Positions 1 to 9,486 of a stretch of DNA of 64,000 nucleotides are shown here, piece by piece; the first letter of the stretch is position 1; every line of letters starts with the position of its first letter. The notes beneath the pieces are model-generated. The model did no database searches. It had not been told where the DNA came from and saw only the letters and a list, made by a program, of their open reading frames with translations. The stretch lies in the NCBI RefSeq assembly GCF_900110535.1, contig NZ_FOJA01000001.1, positions 868,001-932,000 on the forward strand, read 5' to 3'. The DNA is from Halobacterium jilantaiense. GTDB taxonomy: Archaea; Halobacteriota; Halobacteria; Halobacteriales; Halobacteriaceae. Made by a program: the position numbers and the translations under genes.

Positions 1-796
1 CGGGCCAGTTGTGGGAGAACGTCTCCCACTGGGTCTCGAACGTGGCCGTTACGTCAGCAATGGCGTCGTAGTGGTCGAGGTACAGTTCGATTTTCTCGTC
101 AACGTTGTCGGTGGGGTCTGACATGCCGGTGATGGATCGAATATCGTCAGCGAAATCGTGGAGCTGTACGACCGTTCGTTGCGGGTATTGTGGTGCGTTC
201 TCAGCGATGAACGTGGTCAGGACGGATTCGACGAAGGCTGTCCACGTCCAGTTACTGAATTCGGGGTCGTTCGCGTCCGGTCGGTCGGCTTGATGCAGGT
301 AGAGATAGTACCCGCCAGACTCGTAGTCGTCCTTTGGCACACCGTCGATGTGCGTGACTTCCTGCCGGTAGAACTCCGTCTGCGTGTCCTCAGCGGCGAA
401 TTTGAGCTCGACCAGCAGGAACCACTCGTTGGGGACTTGCACTGCCAGATCGACGAATCCCGACGACACTGTCTCTCCGTCGGCCTGCTTTGTGAGCTGG
501 ACTTGCTCGTTGACGACGACGTCTGATAGATCGTGGATGTCCTCCTCGAATCCACAGGTTTCGGGGAGGCCAGTGAGGAATGCGCGGAGGAATTCCGCGT
601 TCATCCGGTGGGGCTGCTTTGGGTCAAGGAGGTATGCGAAGAGCCGGTTGATGTATACCTCGGCCTTCTGCTGCGTTCCTAACGAGTACTCGATCACGTC
701 CATCAGCGAACGCGGTGTCTCTGGAACCGCAGTGAGTCGCTCCCACTGGCGTGTGAGCGTCTGCAGTTCACGCCGCAAGTCCTCTATCTCGGACAT
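1..796 (-). CDS. PD-(D/E)XK nuclease-like protein, 3' end cut by window edge
   Basis: An open frame runs on the minus strand from an ATG at 796 to the window edge, at least 265 codons. After an N-terminal helix rich in charged residues comes a helical segment with an early Glu (about residue 45). The nuclease core has Asp116 in GFVDLAV, then Glu130-Leu-Lys132 in LLVELK, followed by a helix with Gln and Tyr (QTEFYRQ). This order of D, ExK and Q/Y is typical of the PD-(D/E)XK superfamily, specifically the PDDEXK_4-like group. It is probably a DNA nuclease of a defence or repair system, but its target is unknown. The stop codon is outside the window, and no partner is visible on this side. Confidence 0.7.
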   Translation of the reverse strand, partial: MSEIEDLRRELQTLTRQWERLTAVPETPRSLMDVIEYSLGTQQKAEVYINRLFAYLLDPKQPHRMNAEFLRAFLTGLPETCGFEEDIHDLSDVVVNEQVQLTKQADGETVSSGFVDLAVQVPNEWFLLVELKFAAEDTQTEFYRQEVTHIDGVPKDDYESGGYYLYLHQADRPDANDPEFSNWTWTAFVESVLTTFIAENAPQYPQRTVVQLHDFADDIRSITGMSDPTDNVDEKIELYLDHYDAIADVTATFETQWETFSHNWP

Positions 797-973
797 TCCA
801 GTATCTACCTGAACAACTCAGCGTGACGGCATAGACGCTTTGCCCATACTGCGAGCGGAGAACAGAGACACTGCCATCCTACAGGCTGGCAATTCAACCC
901 CAGTAATTCACCCCCGTTAATGCATATGAGTTCGACACTTCCTCTGGTGAACATCCGGTGAATAGGTGTGTAC

Positions 974-994
974 CTCAAATTGTTTAAACTTGAG
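974..994 (-). terminator. Hairpin-like inverted repeat downstream of the zinc-ribbon gene
   Basis: CTCAA and TTGAG arms flank a GTTTAAAC core, 38 to 58 bases past the stop codon of the minus-strand gene that ends at 1032. The A/T-rich stretch could end that transcript. The arms are short and the function is only inferred. Confidence 0.25.
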
Positions 995-1031
995 ATAGAT
1001 CAATTCGAGACAAGCCAAAAAGCCGGAATTT

Positions 1032-2447
1032 CTACTCCATGAGCTCTTCAAGCGCGTCCAGATGTTCGGTAGAAAAAATCCCCTCCGGGTCAGCTTGATG
1101 AAGGGGAGAATCCTGTGGCACATAGCTGTACACCAGGCCTGCGCAGGCACCAGCTAATGTACCCTGGCGAGTGGTCAATGGTACAGTAGCTCGACTCCCC
1201 AATTCATTGCCCGCTTCAGCACCTTTCATAATTGTTTCAGGGTTCGTCCGTTCGACGAGGTGTTTGTAGGAGGTGGGTGTGATTCGTTCTGCCAAATACC
1301 GAGAAATCCCCACACTGGCCCCAAGCCGTTCAGTATTGAACTCTGAAAGGTCGAATTGCTTCCCAAGAGCAACACCTGCTAGCCCTCGGTCTATTAATTC
1401 ATCAGGGTCAATTGACAGGGAGGATCCAGAGACGTCATTATGTGCTTTGAGTGCCGTCCCACTGAGCGCACTGAGAGCGACAATCCCGGGCGTCGAAATT
1501 GTCGTGAATTTCGCGTATTTAACTGCTTCAGTGCCTACGCGAATACCCGTTCGGACCGACTCTTTCCAATCAACTTGTTCTCGGGCACTTCGAATTCTAT
1601 CGAGGATTGTCTGGTCAATCACCACACTAGATGGAGTTGGCCCTTCCCCGCTACCACTTGAGGAAGAGCGAGTACCGCCATTTGAGTTAGTAAAGTCGGA
1701 AGTTTGGCGAGTTTGGGTCTCTCCCTGAAGACGGCTCGTTTGGTCTGATGTTGCAGCTAGGTCCTCAATGAATCTGACCAGACTATTTACTTCAGAGCGC
1801 TCTGTGTTCGGATGGAGATATACCTCGAATTTCGCTGTGACCGTCGTCAATTTCAGCTTGTAAACCGCGTCAACATCGCTCGTTACCCCGCCCTGTTCTT
1901 GGACATTCCATTCATAATGGGCCGGTGGGGAAACATCTGCTTCGATGTCGATGATTCTGTTAATTTGAACAGCTGCTAGTGCATCTCCGCCGGGATCGCC
2001 GAGAACGACGAGAAGGCGTTCATCGGTAGCGATGACGATAGGACGGTACCCCTCTTCAGCCATCATCGCATAGACGCTAGGTTCGTCTCGAAGGTATCGA
2101 CTCTCTTCCCGATCTCGGACGATTATGTACTTATTCGCTAGTAAAATGTAGTGTGGATCTTCGCTCGGGGAAAGATAGCCTAGTAATGGTCGATCATGGC
2201 TACGGCGTTTCTGGAGGTCATCGGTCGAGAATAGTCGAGAAATGAAACCAGATTTTTGCGCCGTCAGTCGCTCCGCTGATACCGTATCTGACTCTGCTTC
2301 CGCAGCCAATTGCTCTGCATATTCCTTTTCCCACCAGTACGCATCCTCAGGATACGATACCCAGCCAGTCTCGTGTCCGCATTCCGGGCACTTGCTGACA
2401 ACGGACGGTAATTGTTCGCCACAGGAGACGCATGCTGACATGGCCAT
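1032..2447 (-). CDS. Zinc-ribbon, PH-like domain protein with Gly-rich hydrophobic C-terminus
   Basis: 471 aa. Residues 1-30 hold a zinc ribbon (CVSCGEQ then CPECGHE). Residues of roughly 90-230 alternate short hydrophobic strands (YILLANKYIIVRD, PIVIATDERLLVVLG) in the manner of bacterial PH-like (bPH) domains. A Ser/Gly/Thr-rich linker follows. The last 180 residues contain Gly/Ala-rich hydrophobic stretches that could be membrane-active or amphipathic. A TTAAG box at 2466-2471 would start transcription near 2443, so the second Met at 2441 is a possible leaderless start. The gene is visibly more A/T-rich than its neighbours, which suggests separate acquisition. No specific function is recognised; a membrane-associated sensor or effector is a guess. 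Confidence 0.65.
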   Translation of the reverse strand: MAMSACVSCGEQLPSVVSKCPECGHETGWVSYPEDAYWWEKEYAEQLAAEAESDTVSAERLTAQKSGFISRLFSTDDLQKRRSHDRPLLGYLSPSEDPHYILLANKYIIVRDREESRYLRDEPSVYAMMAEEGYRPIVIATDERLLVVLGDPGGDALAAVQINRIIDIEADVSPPAHYEWNVQEQGGVTSDVDAVYKLKLTTVTAKFEVYLHPNTERSEVNSLVRFIEDLAATSDQTSRLQGETQTRQTSDFTNSNGGTRSSSSGSGEGPTPSSVVIDQTILDRIRSAREQVDWKESVRTGIRVGTEAVKYAKFTTISTPGIVALSALSGTALKAHNDVSGSSLSIDPDELIDRGLAGVALGKQFDLSEFNTERLGASVGISRYLAERITPTSYKHLVERTNPETIMKGAEAGNELGSRATVPLTTRQGTLAGACAGLVYSYVPQDSPLHQADPEGIFSTEHLDALEELME

Positions 2448-2627
2448 CCGTTCAAAAGGTTGTGACTTAAGCGTTGGTAGGTGATGGACGAGAGTAGTGT
2501 CTTCACTGCACTTACCGATACCCCTATCGAGGTTTGTTAGCTGGTGGGAGTTTCAACGAGTCGTTGCATTGGGAGTACTCTTATCACAGCACCGTGCAAC
2601 GATTCGACGTATCTGAGGTTCGATTAC

Positions 2628-4688
2628 GTGCCATCATCATCTATTCGGTCACGGTTCGACGGGACGTTGGTCACGGTACCGTTCGGCGGTGACAACGTCG
2701 AGCGTACTGCGCGGGACGAATATCGAACCCTCCTCGACGAGTACGATTCTGAGGATGTGCTCGTTTTGACGGGTGCGCCGACGAGTTCGGACACGTTCCG
2801 AGAGACGTTAGGTGAGGAGCTGTCGGGTGCGGCGACGCCGTACGTAAGTTCACTCGTGGTGCACGCGACTGATGTCCTGAATCAGACGGATGAACGCGTC
2901 ATTCTCTCTGACGCGCTGCGGCGTGAGCTCCTTCATCGGTTCCTCGCGGACTACGAGTGGGAGACGGAGTACCTCCAGCGGGCGGCTGAACAGCCGTCGT
3001 TCATCGACCATGTAGACCAGGTGATGGACACGATTTCCTGGCAGACTATCACGCCTGAGGAGACACCGGAACTCCGGGAGATTACGGCTGCGCTTGACGC
3101 GTTCCACGAGTGGCTGGCCGAGCACGACCACATCGAACGCGGGCAACTCATCTCCGAAGCGCTTGACGTGCTTACCGGGGATGGCCGCGACGCTGTCGTT
3201 GATTTCGAGGCGGTGCTTGCGGTGGAGTTTGAGGAGTTCTTCCCGCTCGACCGCGCATACCTCGACGCGCTCGCGGGCGACAGTGAGCTCGTCTGTATCG
3301 CCGAGGAGAACGCGAGCGTGCGCCGCACGTGGGTCGAAACAGGACCGGTTACGGACCACGTCTCGTTCAGCGAATCCCGACGCGGGGATTCGGAGACGCC
3401 GTCCACCCGGCCGGCTGCCACGGCAGCGTATTTCGCTGAGGAGACAGTGTCAGCGGATCCGGAAACTGGGTCGGTCTCTGTGCTCGCTGCTGATTCCAGT
3501 GACGAGCAGCTCGCCGAGATTGCGAACGAGATTGAAGCACTCGTCGCGCAACAAGACTGGAGCTACGACGACATCGCGGTCGCCACGAAGCAAAGCGGGA
3601 GTGCTGTGACCGACGTGATTGAGGCGTTCGAGCGGTCGGGGATTCCGACAGAATCGACGACTGTGACGGGGTTCGGTGACGATCCCGCGATTCGGGAGCT
3701 CCTCGCTGTCGTTCGGCACCTCGCAGCCGACGACGACGATGACGTGCCCGGGCACGGTCCAGACCTCGATGAAGAGCGGGTAGACCGCGCTGCAGAGATA
3801 GATGGGCTCGAAGAGGCGTTGCGGTGGTGGGCGACGGAGTCGGGGTTGAAAGCGCAGATTGCGGAGCGGGCATCGCCGCTGGATGCTCGGGCGGAGTTTG
3901 GGAACGTCAGGCGAGCGTTCCGGATGGCGGCGTTCCTCGAAGACACCGAGTTCATGGAGGCGACGTGGGCGTCGCTCGCGGAGATGCTGGAACGCGCCCA
4001 CGAGTATGCGCCCCAGCAGAATCAGACGAGTGCGACGGAGCTCGATGGTGGCGTTCGCGTCGATCACTTGCAGGCGATCAAGAACGAGTCGTTCCGCGCG
4101 GTGTTCCTCGTGAATCTCGTCGACAGCGAGTACCCAGGTGACCCGTTCCTGTCGCGGTTGTTCCCGACCGAGCGTGTCGCATCGATGCCGGATTACCCGG
4201 GCGTCACGCAACTCGATGATGGGGAGGTAGGCGCGACGTTCCCGACGACGTCGACGGCGTCGGGGCGGCCATTCGCGCAGTACCACACTGAGCACGCGCG
4301 GCGACGGTTGGCTGTCGGTGCGGGTGCGGCGTCGGAGCGGCTGTACTGTTGTCTCTACGAGTTCGAGGACACGGCGCTCGAAGAGCGCGCGCAGGCATCG
4401 CGGTTCCTCACGGCGGCGTACGACGATCTGCCGTGGGTGACCGAAGCCGACGATCCCGGCATTACGAGCGAGCGGGCGGCGGAGGAGTATCTACTGTCGC
4501 GGGTTGACGACGCGCTCGCGGAGGTAAGCCGGGCGACCAGTCAGGACGTGACCGTGTCGCTTGACGAGGTGGAAGCAGAACTCGGTGAGATCCAAGAGTT
4601 GCTCGAACGGAGCGGCGCTCGGGGTGAGGAGCTCCGGAAGGCGTTGCGTGCGCGTGTCGAGCTGGCGACCGGGGAGGTGCGGCGATGA
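2628..4688 (+). CDS. AddB/RecC-like inactivated helicase subunit
   Basis: 686 aa from the GTG at 2628; a TGAGG sequence lies 9 bases upstream and a TTATC box near 2581. The frame is open back to 2544, so a longer form is possible. The N-terminus has a strand-loop (VLVLTGAPTSSD) where a Walker A would lie, but it lacks GKT. Later segments resemble UvrD-family C-terminal domains: WSYDDIAVA, then VDHLQAIKNESFRAVFLVNL, as in AddB and RecC where the helicase fold is kept but ATP hydrolysis is lost. It would act as the DNA-holding partner of the helicase encoded at 5584-9048. It is followed with a 4-base overlap (ATGA) by the nuclease gene, so all three proteins are probably made together. Function is inferred from architecture and context. 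Confidence 0.6.
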   Translation: MPSSSIRSRFDGTLVTVPFGGDNVERTARDEYRTLLDEYDSEDVLVLTGAPTSSDTFRETLGEELSGAATPYVSSLVVHATDVLNQTDERVILSDALRRELLHRFLADYEWETEYLQRAAEQPSFIDHVDQVMDTISWQTITPEETPELREITAALDAFHEWLAEHDHIERGQLISEALDVLTGDGRDAVVDFEAVLAVEFEEFFPLDRAYLDALAGDSELVCIAEENASVRRTWVETGPVTDHVSFSESRRGDSETPSTRPAATAAYFAEETVSADPETGSVSVLAADSSDEQLAEIANEIEALVAQQDWSYDDIAVATKQSGSAVTDVIEAFERSGIPTESTTVTGFGDDPAIRELLAVVRHLAADDDDDVPGHGPDLDEERVDRAAEIDGLEEALRWWATESGLKAQIAERASPLDARAEFGNVRRAFRMAAFLEDTEFMEATWASLAEMLERAHEYAPQQNQTSATELDGGVRVDHLQAIKNESFRAVFLVNLVDSEYPGDPFLSRLFPTERVASMPDYPGVTQLDDGEVGATFPTTSTASGRPFAQYHTEHARRRLAVGAGAASERLYCCLYEFEDTALEERAQASRFLTAAYDDLPWVTEADDPGITSERAAEEYLLSRVDDALAEVSRATSQDVTVSLDEVEAELGEIQELLERSGARGEELRKALRARVELATGEVRR

Positions 4689-5587
4689 GTTCGTCGCTGT
4701 CCCCGTCTCGGTTGGCGACGTACGCGACGTGTCCGCGGCAGTACGACTACGGCTACGTGCAGGACGTGAACACGCCAGACCGGACGGAACTGTATCTCAA
4801 CCAGGGGACGATCTATCACGAGACGATCGAGGACGTCTGTGACGAGACCGACCGCGACGATGCTCCGGAGACGATACACGAGCGGGCGATGCGGGTCTTC
4901 GATGCGAAGTGGGCTGAACACAGTACTGCGGAGGATTACGAATCGGATGCGCATCAGGCGTACCAGCGGGCGGAGAATCGTGCGGGCATCGCGGCGTTTT
5001 TCGATCCGGACGGCGGTGACGGTATCGAGCACGCGCGGCGGTCGGTCGCCACCGAGGTGTGGGTTGAGTGCGAGTGTGACGGCGTCCGTCTCCACGGGAA
5101 GGCCGATAACGTTGTTCGGACCGATGAGGGGCTCCATATCTTCGACTACAAGCGGAACGTGCGTGGTGTCCTCACCCCGTGGACTGCTCAGTATCTCGCG
5201 GATCACCGCGACGGCGACGCGCACGAACCGAAACGCGTCCGGAACGCGTTCCAGACGGCGACGTACGTTGAAGGTGTGAAGAACGAGGCTTTCTATGAGG
5301 CGGACATGGAGGTCCGGTTCAGCTTCTATGGCCTCCTGCATGACACGGACTTCACGAGCACGCCAGACGGTTACGAGGTGTCCGCAAGCGGGAAGGAACG
5401 CGAGACGACGGAGCTCTACGAGGAGCATTACGACACGATTTGGGCGCTCATTCGGGAGGCCCATGATGGGATTACGAGTGAGCGGTACGAGCCAGCGTTT
5501 TTCGAGTTGATTACCGAGGAGGCGTGTCCGGACTGCGACTACAGGGAGATGTGTGCTGACCGGTTGTCCACGGAGGTGCAGCGATGA
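4685..5587 (+). CDS. RecB/Cas4-family PD-(D/E)XK nuclease with four-Cys Fe-S signature
   Basis: 300 aa. The N-terminal signature LATYATCPRQYDYGY supplies Cys16. A central HGKADNVV strand gives the acidic residue, and IFDYKRN (about 153-157) gives the D-Y-K of the nuclease site. The C-terminus has CPDCDYREMC (about 281-290), three more cysteines. One N-terminal Cys plus three C-terminal Cys is the Fe-S staple known from AddB and Cas4 nucleases. In AddB this nuclease is the C-terminal domain; here it is a separate gene, starting 4 bases inside the AddB-like gene and overlapping the helicase gene by 4 bases. It likely degrades DNA ends opened by the helicase. Confidence 0.8.
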   Translation: MSSSLSPSRLATYATCPRQYDYGYVQDVNTPDRTELYLNQGTIYHETIEDVCDETDRDDAPETIHERAMRVFDAKWAEHSTAEDYESDAHQAYQRAENRAGIAAFFDPDGGDGIEHARRSVATEVWVECECDGVRLHGKADNVVRTDEGLHIFDYKRNVRGVLTPWTAQYLADHRDGDAHEPKRVRNAFQTATYVEGVKNEAFYEADMEVRFSFYGLLHDTDFTSTPDGYEVSASGKERETTELYEEHYDTIWALIREAHDGITSERYEPAFFELITEEACPDCDYREMCADRLSTEVQR

Positions 5588-8500
5588 GCGACGACGCTGA
5601 GTATCCGTCTTGGTTCCCGGTCCCCGAAGAGGATGTCTCACCGGAGCCCCAACAGGAGGCGATTATCGATTCAGACGCGTATCCGATGCGCGTGCTCGCG
5701 GGAGCCGGCACGGGGAAGACGTTCACGATGGTGCGGAAGATCGAGCACCTCATCGACGAGGAAGATGTGTCGCCGGACCGGATTCTCGCGTTGACGTTCA
5801 CGAACAACGCGGCGGACTCGATGCGGGAGAAACTTAACGCGAAACTTGGGACCGCGGGGTACGACATCGACGCGTACACGTACCACTCGATCTGTAACGA
5901 GATCCTCACCGACTACGCGTACGAAGCCGGGATCGACCCGGACTTCGAGGTTGCCACGGACGCCGAAAAGTACGCTATCGTGCTGGATGTGCTCGACGAC
6001 ATCGAGTACCGATCGGTCAAACCCAACGTGTACGGCTCTGATGGGTACGCGTCCGGAGCTGCGTCGAAGCTCCTGAACTTCATCGGGTCGATGAAGCGCA
6101 GCGGCATCTCCCCCAGCGACATCGACGCGTTCCTCGGCTCTGCTGACCGCGTCTACGAGCGCGCCGACCTGCCGGAGCGCATCGAAACGATTGCCAGCGA
6201 CCATCTCGGCGGGCGGTCCGTCGGCAGTGTGTTGGACGCACTCCCTGATGTGCGCGACGAGCTCGCCGCTGAACGTGACGCCCTGGGCACGGACGGGATG
6301 GCAGCGAGCACTCGGGACTTCATCGACCGGCTCCTCGAAGTCTGTGATGCGCTCGAAGCCGCGTTCGAGGCTCACGAAGCTGGCGAGCGAAGCCTGCCAG
6401 ACAACGCATACAAACTCCCGAAATACCTGCTCGGCGGGTACGCGAGCGGAGCCCCGACAGGGATCCCGGACGACCTGGACCTCGAACTCACGGACCACCT
6501 CGACTCGTTCGTCGCCGACTGTCTCACCGCCAGAGACCTCACGGCAGGCTACGCTGCGTATGAACGCGAACTCAACGAGCGGAATCTCATTGACTTCGAC
6601 GGCTTGGTCGTCGAGACCGCTGCGCTGATGGACTCGCCGGTTGGTGAGGAGATCGCCGAGCGGTGGGACTACGTGTTCTGCGACGAGTTCCAGGATACTG
6701 ACCGGCTGCAGTTCGATCTCGTCACGTCGCTCGTCACTGATGACAATCTGTTCGTCGTTGGCGACGACGACCAGGCGATCTACGAGTGGCGTGGCGCGCA
6801 CGTCGCTAACATCACCGACGAGCTCGACCGTGCGTTCGCTGCACTCAGTGACGAGCCGCTGGAGGAGAACTTCCGTTCCCGGCAGCCGATTCTCGACCTG
6901 GCGAACGAAGCGATCACGAAACTCGACGGCCGCGAGAGACACAAAACGCTCACGCGCGTCGATGAACCGGCGTACGACGGTGACACGGTCGCCACCGTCG
7001 AACTCCCCGAGGACGACGACGCTGACGGCTCGGCACAGCTTCGGACTGTCGTCCAGAATTTGCTGAGCGGTGACGCGGAGGCCCTCGACGAGGCGTACGA
7101 CCCGGGCGACATCGCGCTGCTCGTCCGGAAGAACGACCACGCGACCCCCGTCATCGAGGAGTTCGAAGACGCCGGGATTCCGTACCAGGTTGCTGGCGAT
7201 CTGGCCACAGAATCGGTCGGCGTTGGCACCGTCACCGCCTACCTGAAGGCGCTCGCACGGCCGGAGGACGAGGTGAGCTGGAATCGCGTCCTGCTGATGC
7301 GGTACCGGCTCTGCGATGCGGACCTCCGCACGCTCAACGCCGGCGAGGAGCCACTCGTGGACGCGCTTCGGGGGACACCACTCGATAAGTTCGAGGAGCC
7401 TGACCGCGTCGCTGAGGCGCGCGAGCACGTCACGGAACTGCTCGATATTCGGGACTCGGCGTCGCTCAGTCATCTCTACCGCGAGCTCACGGACCGCACG
7501 AATATCGAGTGGTACCTCAGTGAACAGGAGCGCCGCGATCTCGCCCAGCTAGAGGACGTCATCGAACAGTACGGAGACAGCGCCGTTCAACCACCACTCA
7601 CTCCTGAGTTCATCGACTCGCTCGAACACTACGACTCGCTGTTCGACGAGAGCGGGTCCTCGCCGACGAGTCAGCCGGATGTCGCCGACGATGCGGTCAA
7701 CGTGATGACCATCCACAAGAGCAAAGGCCTGGACTTCCCGGTTGTCCTCATCCCGCAGATCACCGCCGAGGAATGGGCCCCGAGTTCACGGACCTACAAC
7801 GCGTTCGAAACGAGCCTCTCGGACGGCCCCACGGCCGCGTTCGCTCAGGACTTCGTTGAGCGTGATGCCCGTGAAACTCGCCGCGTGCTCCACGTCGGCA
7901 TCACGCGCGCCGAAGATGTTCTCGTTCTCCAGGGCGGCACCGACGACGAATCTGATGCATCGGGCACGCACCCGGTCACTGAGGCGGTCAGTGAGATACT
8001 GCCGTCCCGAATCCCGTGGCAGCCAGAACGAGGACACCTCCCCCTCTGGGCAGATATCCAGGAGTGCCTCCCGGATGAGGCGGTAGACTGGACTACGACG
8101 CTGGCCACTGAGACAGTGGGGAACGTCGGGGGGATAGTCCGCCATAACGGGGATGACCTCACTGTTCGGACCGCACGCGACCGCGTCATCTCTCTGGCAA
8201 CGGCTACGCTCGATGGAGACCTCACGCCACGCGCCGACCGGGAACGACTGCAGGTCCCGTCGCTGAATGGTCCGGCAACGCAACCGCCGGCACTCTCGCA
8301 TAGCTACACGTCATTGACGGCGTACGAGGAGTGCCCACGGAGCCACTACCTGGAGTACGTCGTCAACGCGTTCCCCGACTACCAAGAGAACACGAACGAT
8401 ACCGGGGACGGCGTATCGCAACGCGAAATCGGCGTGCTGTTCCACGACACTGCCGAACAGGCCGCGAAGCAAGACGTCGGGAACCGTGAGGGGTGGTACG

Positions 8501-9048
8501 ACATTTGCCAGCGGCTCGCCAGTCAGCGTCGGGCAACGGACGCACTCCCGGCGGCGAAACAGTGCATCGACCGGTATTTCGAGTTAGAGCTCTCCGAGTA
8601 CGAGGTCATCGACGCAGAGCGCGAGTTCGAACTCGATATCGATGGCCACGAACTCATCGGGTTCATCGACGCGGTCTACCGGACACCCGACGACGAGCTA
8701 CTCGTGATCGACTACAAGGCGACGGAACGCCGCCGCGACCTGGAGACCGATAAGCAGCTCCCGATTTACCTCTTGGCCTGCCGTGACCTGTACGACGAAC
8801 CAGTGACCCGCGCTGGATACGCCTACGTCGGCGACATCGGCCCGCAGGTCGAGGAGCGAGTATTCAGCGACGCCGAAATTCAAGCGGTTGCCGATGACGT
8901 GACGGAATCGATGAGTCAAATTGCGGAGCTATCCTTTAGCGAGTATTCCGCCGGCGACCACTGCCAGTGGTGCCAGCACAACCAACTGCCCTGTGCTGAC
9001 GATGCCCCCCGTACTGCGGCAGAAATACCACCGGATCGGCCTCAATAG
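5584..9048 (+). CDS. UvrD/AddA-like SF1 helicase fused to Fe-S PD-(D/E)XK nuclease
   Basis: 1154 aa. Helicase motifs appear in order: Walker A AGAGTGKT (39-46), motif Ia LALTFTNNAA, motif II CDEFQDTD (about 365), motif III VGDDDQAIYEWRG, motif V TIHKSKGLDFPVV and motif VI HVGITRA. The last 250 residues form a RecB-like nuclease: Cys in TAYEECPRSHY (about 918), GHELIGFIDAVY, then LLVIDYKATE (about 1042), and a final CQWCQHNQLPC that completes a four-Cys Fe-S staple. It is expected to unwind DNA from ends and cut it, in complex with the two upstream products. In typical AddA the nuclease lacks the Fe-S cluster, so having the staple on both nuclease domains is unusual. Roles in double-strand-break repair or anti-phage defence are both possible. 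Confidence 0.85.
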   Translation: MSDDAEYPSWFPVPEEDVSPEPQQEAIIDSDAYPMRVLAGAGTGKTFTMVRKIEHLIDEEDVSPDRILALTFTNNAADSMREKLNAKLGTAGYDIDAYTYHSICNEILTDYAYEAGIDPDFEVATDAEKYAIVLDVLDDIEYRSVKPNVYGSDGYASGAASKLLNFIGSMKRSGISPSDIDAFLGSADRVYERADLPERIETIASDHLGGRSVGSVLDALPDVRDELAAERDALGTDGMAASTRDFIDRLLEVCDALEAAFEAHEAGERSLPDNAYKLPKYLLGGYASGAPTGIPDDLDLELTDHLDSFVADCLTARDLTAGYAAYERELNERNLIDFDGLVVETAALMDSPVGEEIAERWDYVFCDEFQDTDRLQFDLVTSLVTDDNLFVVGDDDQAIYEWRGAHVANITDELDRAFAALSDEPLEENFRSRQPILDLANEAITKLDGRERHKTLTRVDEPAYDGDTVATVELPEDDDADGSAQLRTVVQNLLSGDAEALDEAYDPGDIALLVRKNDHATPVIEEFEDAGIPYQVAGDLATESVGVGTVTAYLKALARPEDEVSWNRVLLMRYRLCDADLRTLNAGEEPLVDALRGTPLDKFEEPDRVAEAREHVTELLDIRDSASLSHLYRELTDRTNIEWYLSEQERRDLAQLEDVIEQYGDSAVQPPLTPEFIDSLEHYDSLFDESGSSPTSQPDVADDAVNVMTIHKSKGLDFPVVLIPQITAEEWAPSSRTYNAFETSLSDGPTAAFAQDFVERDARETRRVLHVGITRAEDVLVLQGGTDDESDASGTHPVTEAVSEILPSRIPWQPERGHLPLWADIQECLPDEAVDWTTTLATETVGNVGGIVRHNGDDLTVRTARDRVISLATATLDGDLTPRADRERLQVPSLNGPATQPPALSHSYTSLTAYEECPRSHYLEYVVNAFPDYQENTNDTGDGVSQREIGVLFHDTAEQAAKQDVGNREGWYDICQRLASQRRATDALPAAKQCIDRYFELELSEYEVIDAEREFELDIDGHELIGFIDAVYRTPDDELLVIDYKATERRRDLETDKQLPIYLLACRDLYDEPVTRAGYAYVGDIGPQVEERVFSDAEIQAVADDVTESMSQIAELSFSEYSAGDHCQWCQHNQLPCADDAPRTAAEIPPDRPQ

Positions 9049-9201
9049 CACCGCTCGTCTCCGGTAGAAGAACGGTTTTGCCTGTCCCGACTTCTCGTTT
9101 CCGTAATGGAGGGATTCGACGCCGTTGAAATTCTCGCTGACTAACGAACTCTAATTGGGAATCTCGTTGAGTACCGGGAACGCGCGTTCCAATGGCTCTG
9201 A

Positions 9202-9486
9202 TTAGTCGTCGTCTGCTGTATATGCGCCTCCACGACGCTTGATTCGGGCAATGACGAGCCGCTTTTTGTCCTGCCGGAATGTCGCGGCGAGCCGAAATCC
9301 ACCAACTCGGATTTTCTTGTGGGGACTGTTTTGCAGTGGCTCGCCGTAGTCCGGCGGGTCGCGCCACGGGGAGGTGACGATTTCATCAAGTTTGTCGAGG
9401 ACCCGTTCCTGCTCCTCGGGGGAGAATGCGTCAAGGTCGGTCCGCGCGGTCGAGGAGAGTTCCCAGGTCCACTCCTCGTCACTCAT
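9202..9486 (-). CDS. RelE/ParE-superfamily toxin
   Basis: 94 aa. The start is the ATG at 9486 (MSDEEWTWELS), which lies inside the end of the antitoxin gene; the two overlap by 8 bases (ATGAGTGA). The fold pattern is that of RelE/ParE toxins: N-terminal strand, two helices (SPEEQERVLDKLDEIV), then basic strands KIRVGGFRLAATF and RLVIARIKRRGGAY. A RelE member would cut mRNA on the ribosome, whereas a ParE member would poison gyrase; the sequence alone does not decide. The antitoxin is the gene immediately upstream. Such pairs commonly stabilise mobile islands. Confidence 0.75.
   Translation of the reverse strand: MSDEEWTWELSSTARTDLDAFSPEEQERVLDKLDEIVTSPWRDPPDYGEPLQNSPHKKIRVGGFRLAATFRQDKKRLVIARIKRRGGAYTADDD

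Noticed and set aside
5671-7473. 600-codon antisense open frame inside the helicase gene
   Set aside because: High-GC DNA leaves long open antisense frames; its residues are Arg/Val-rich with no motif and the plus strand has clear helicase motifs.
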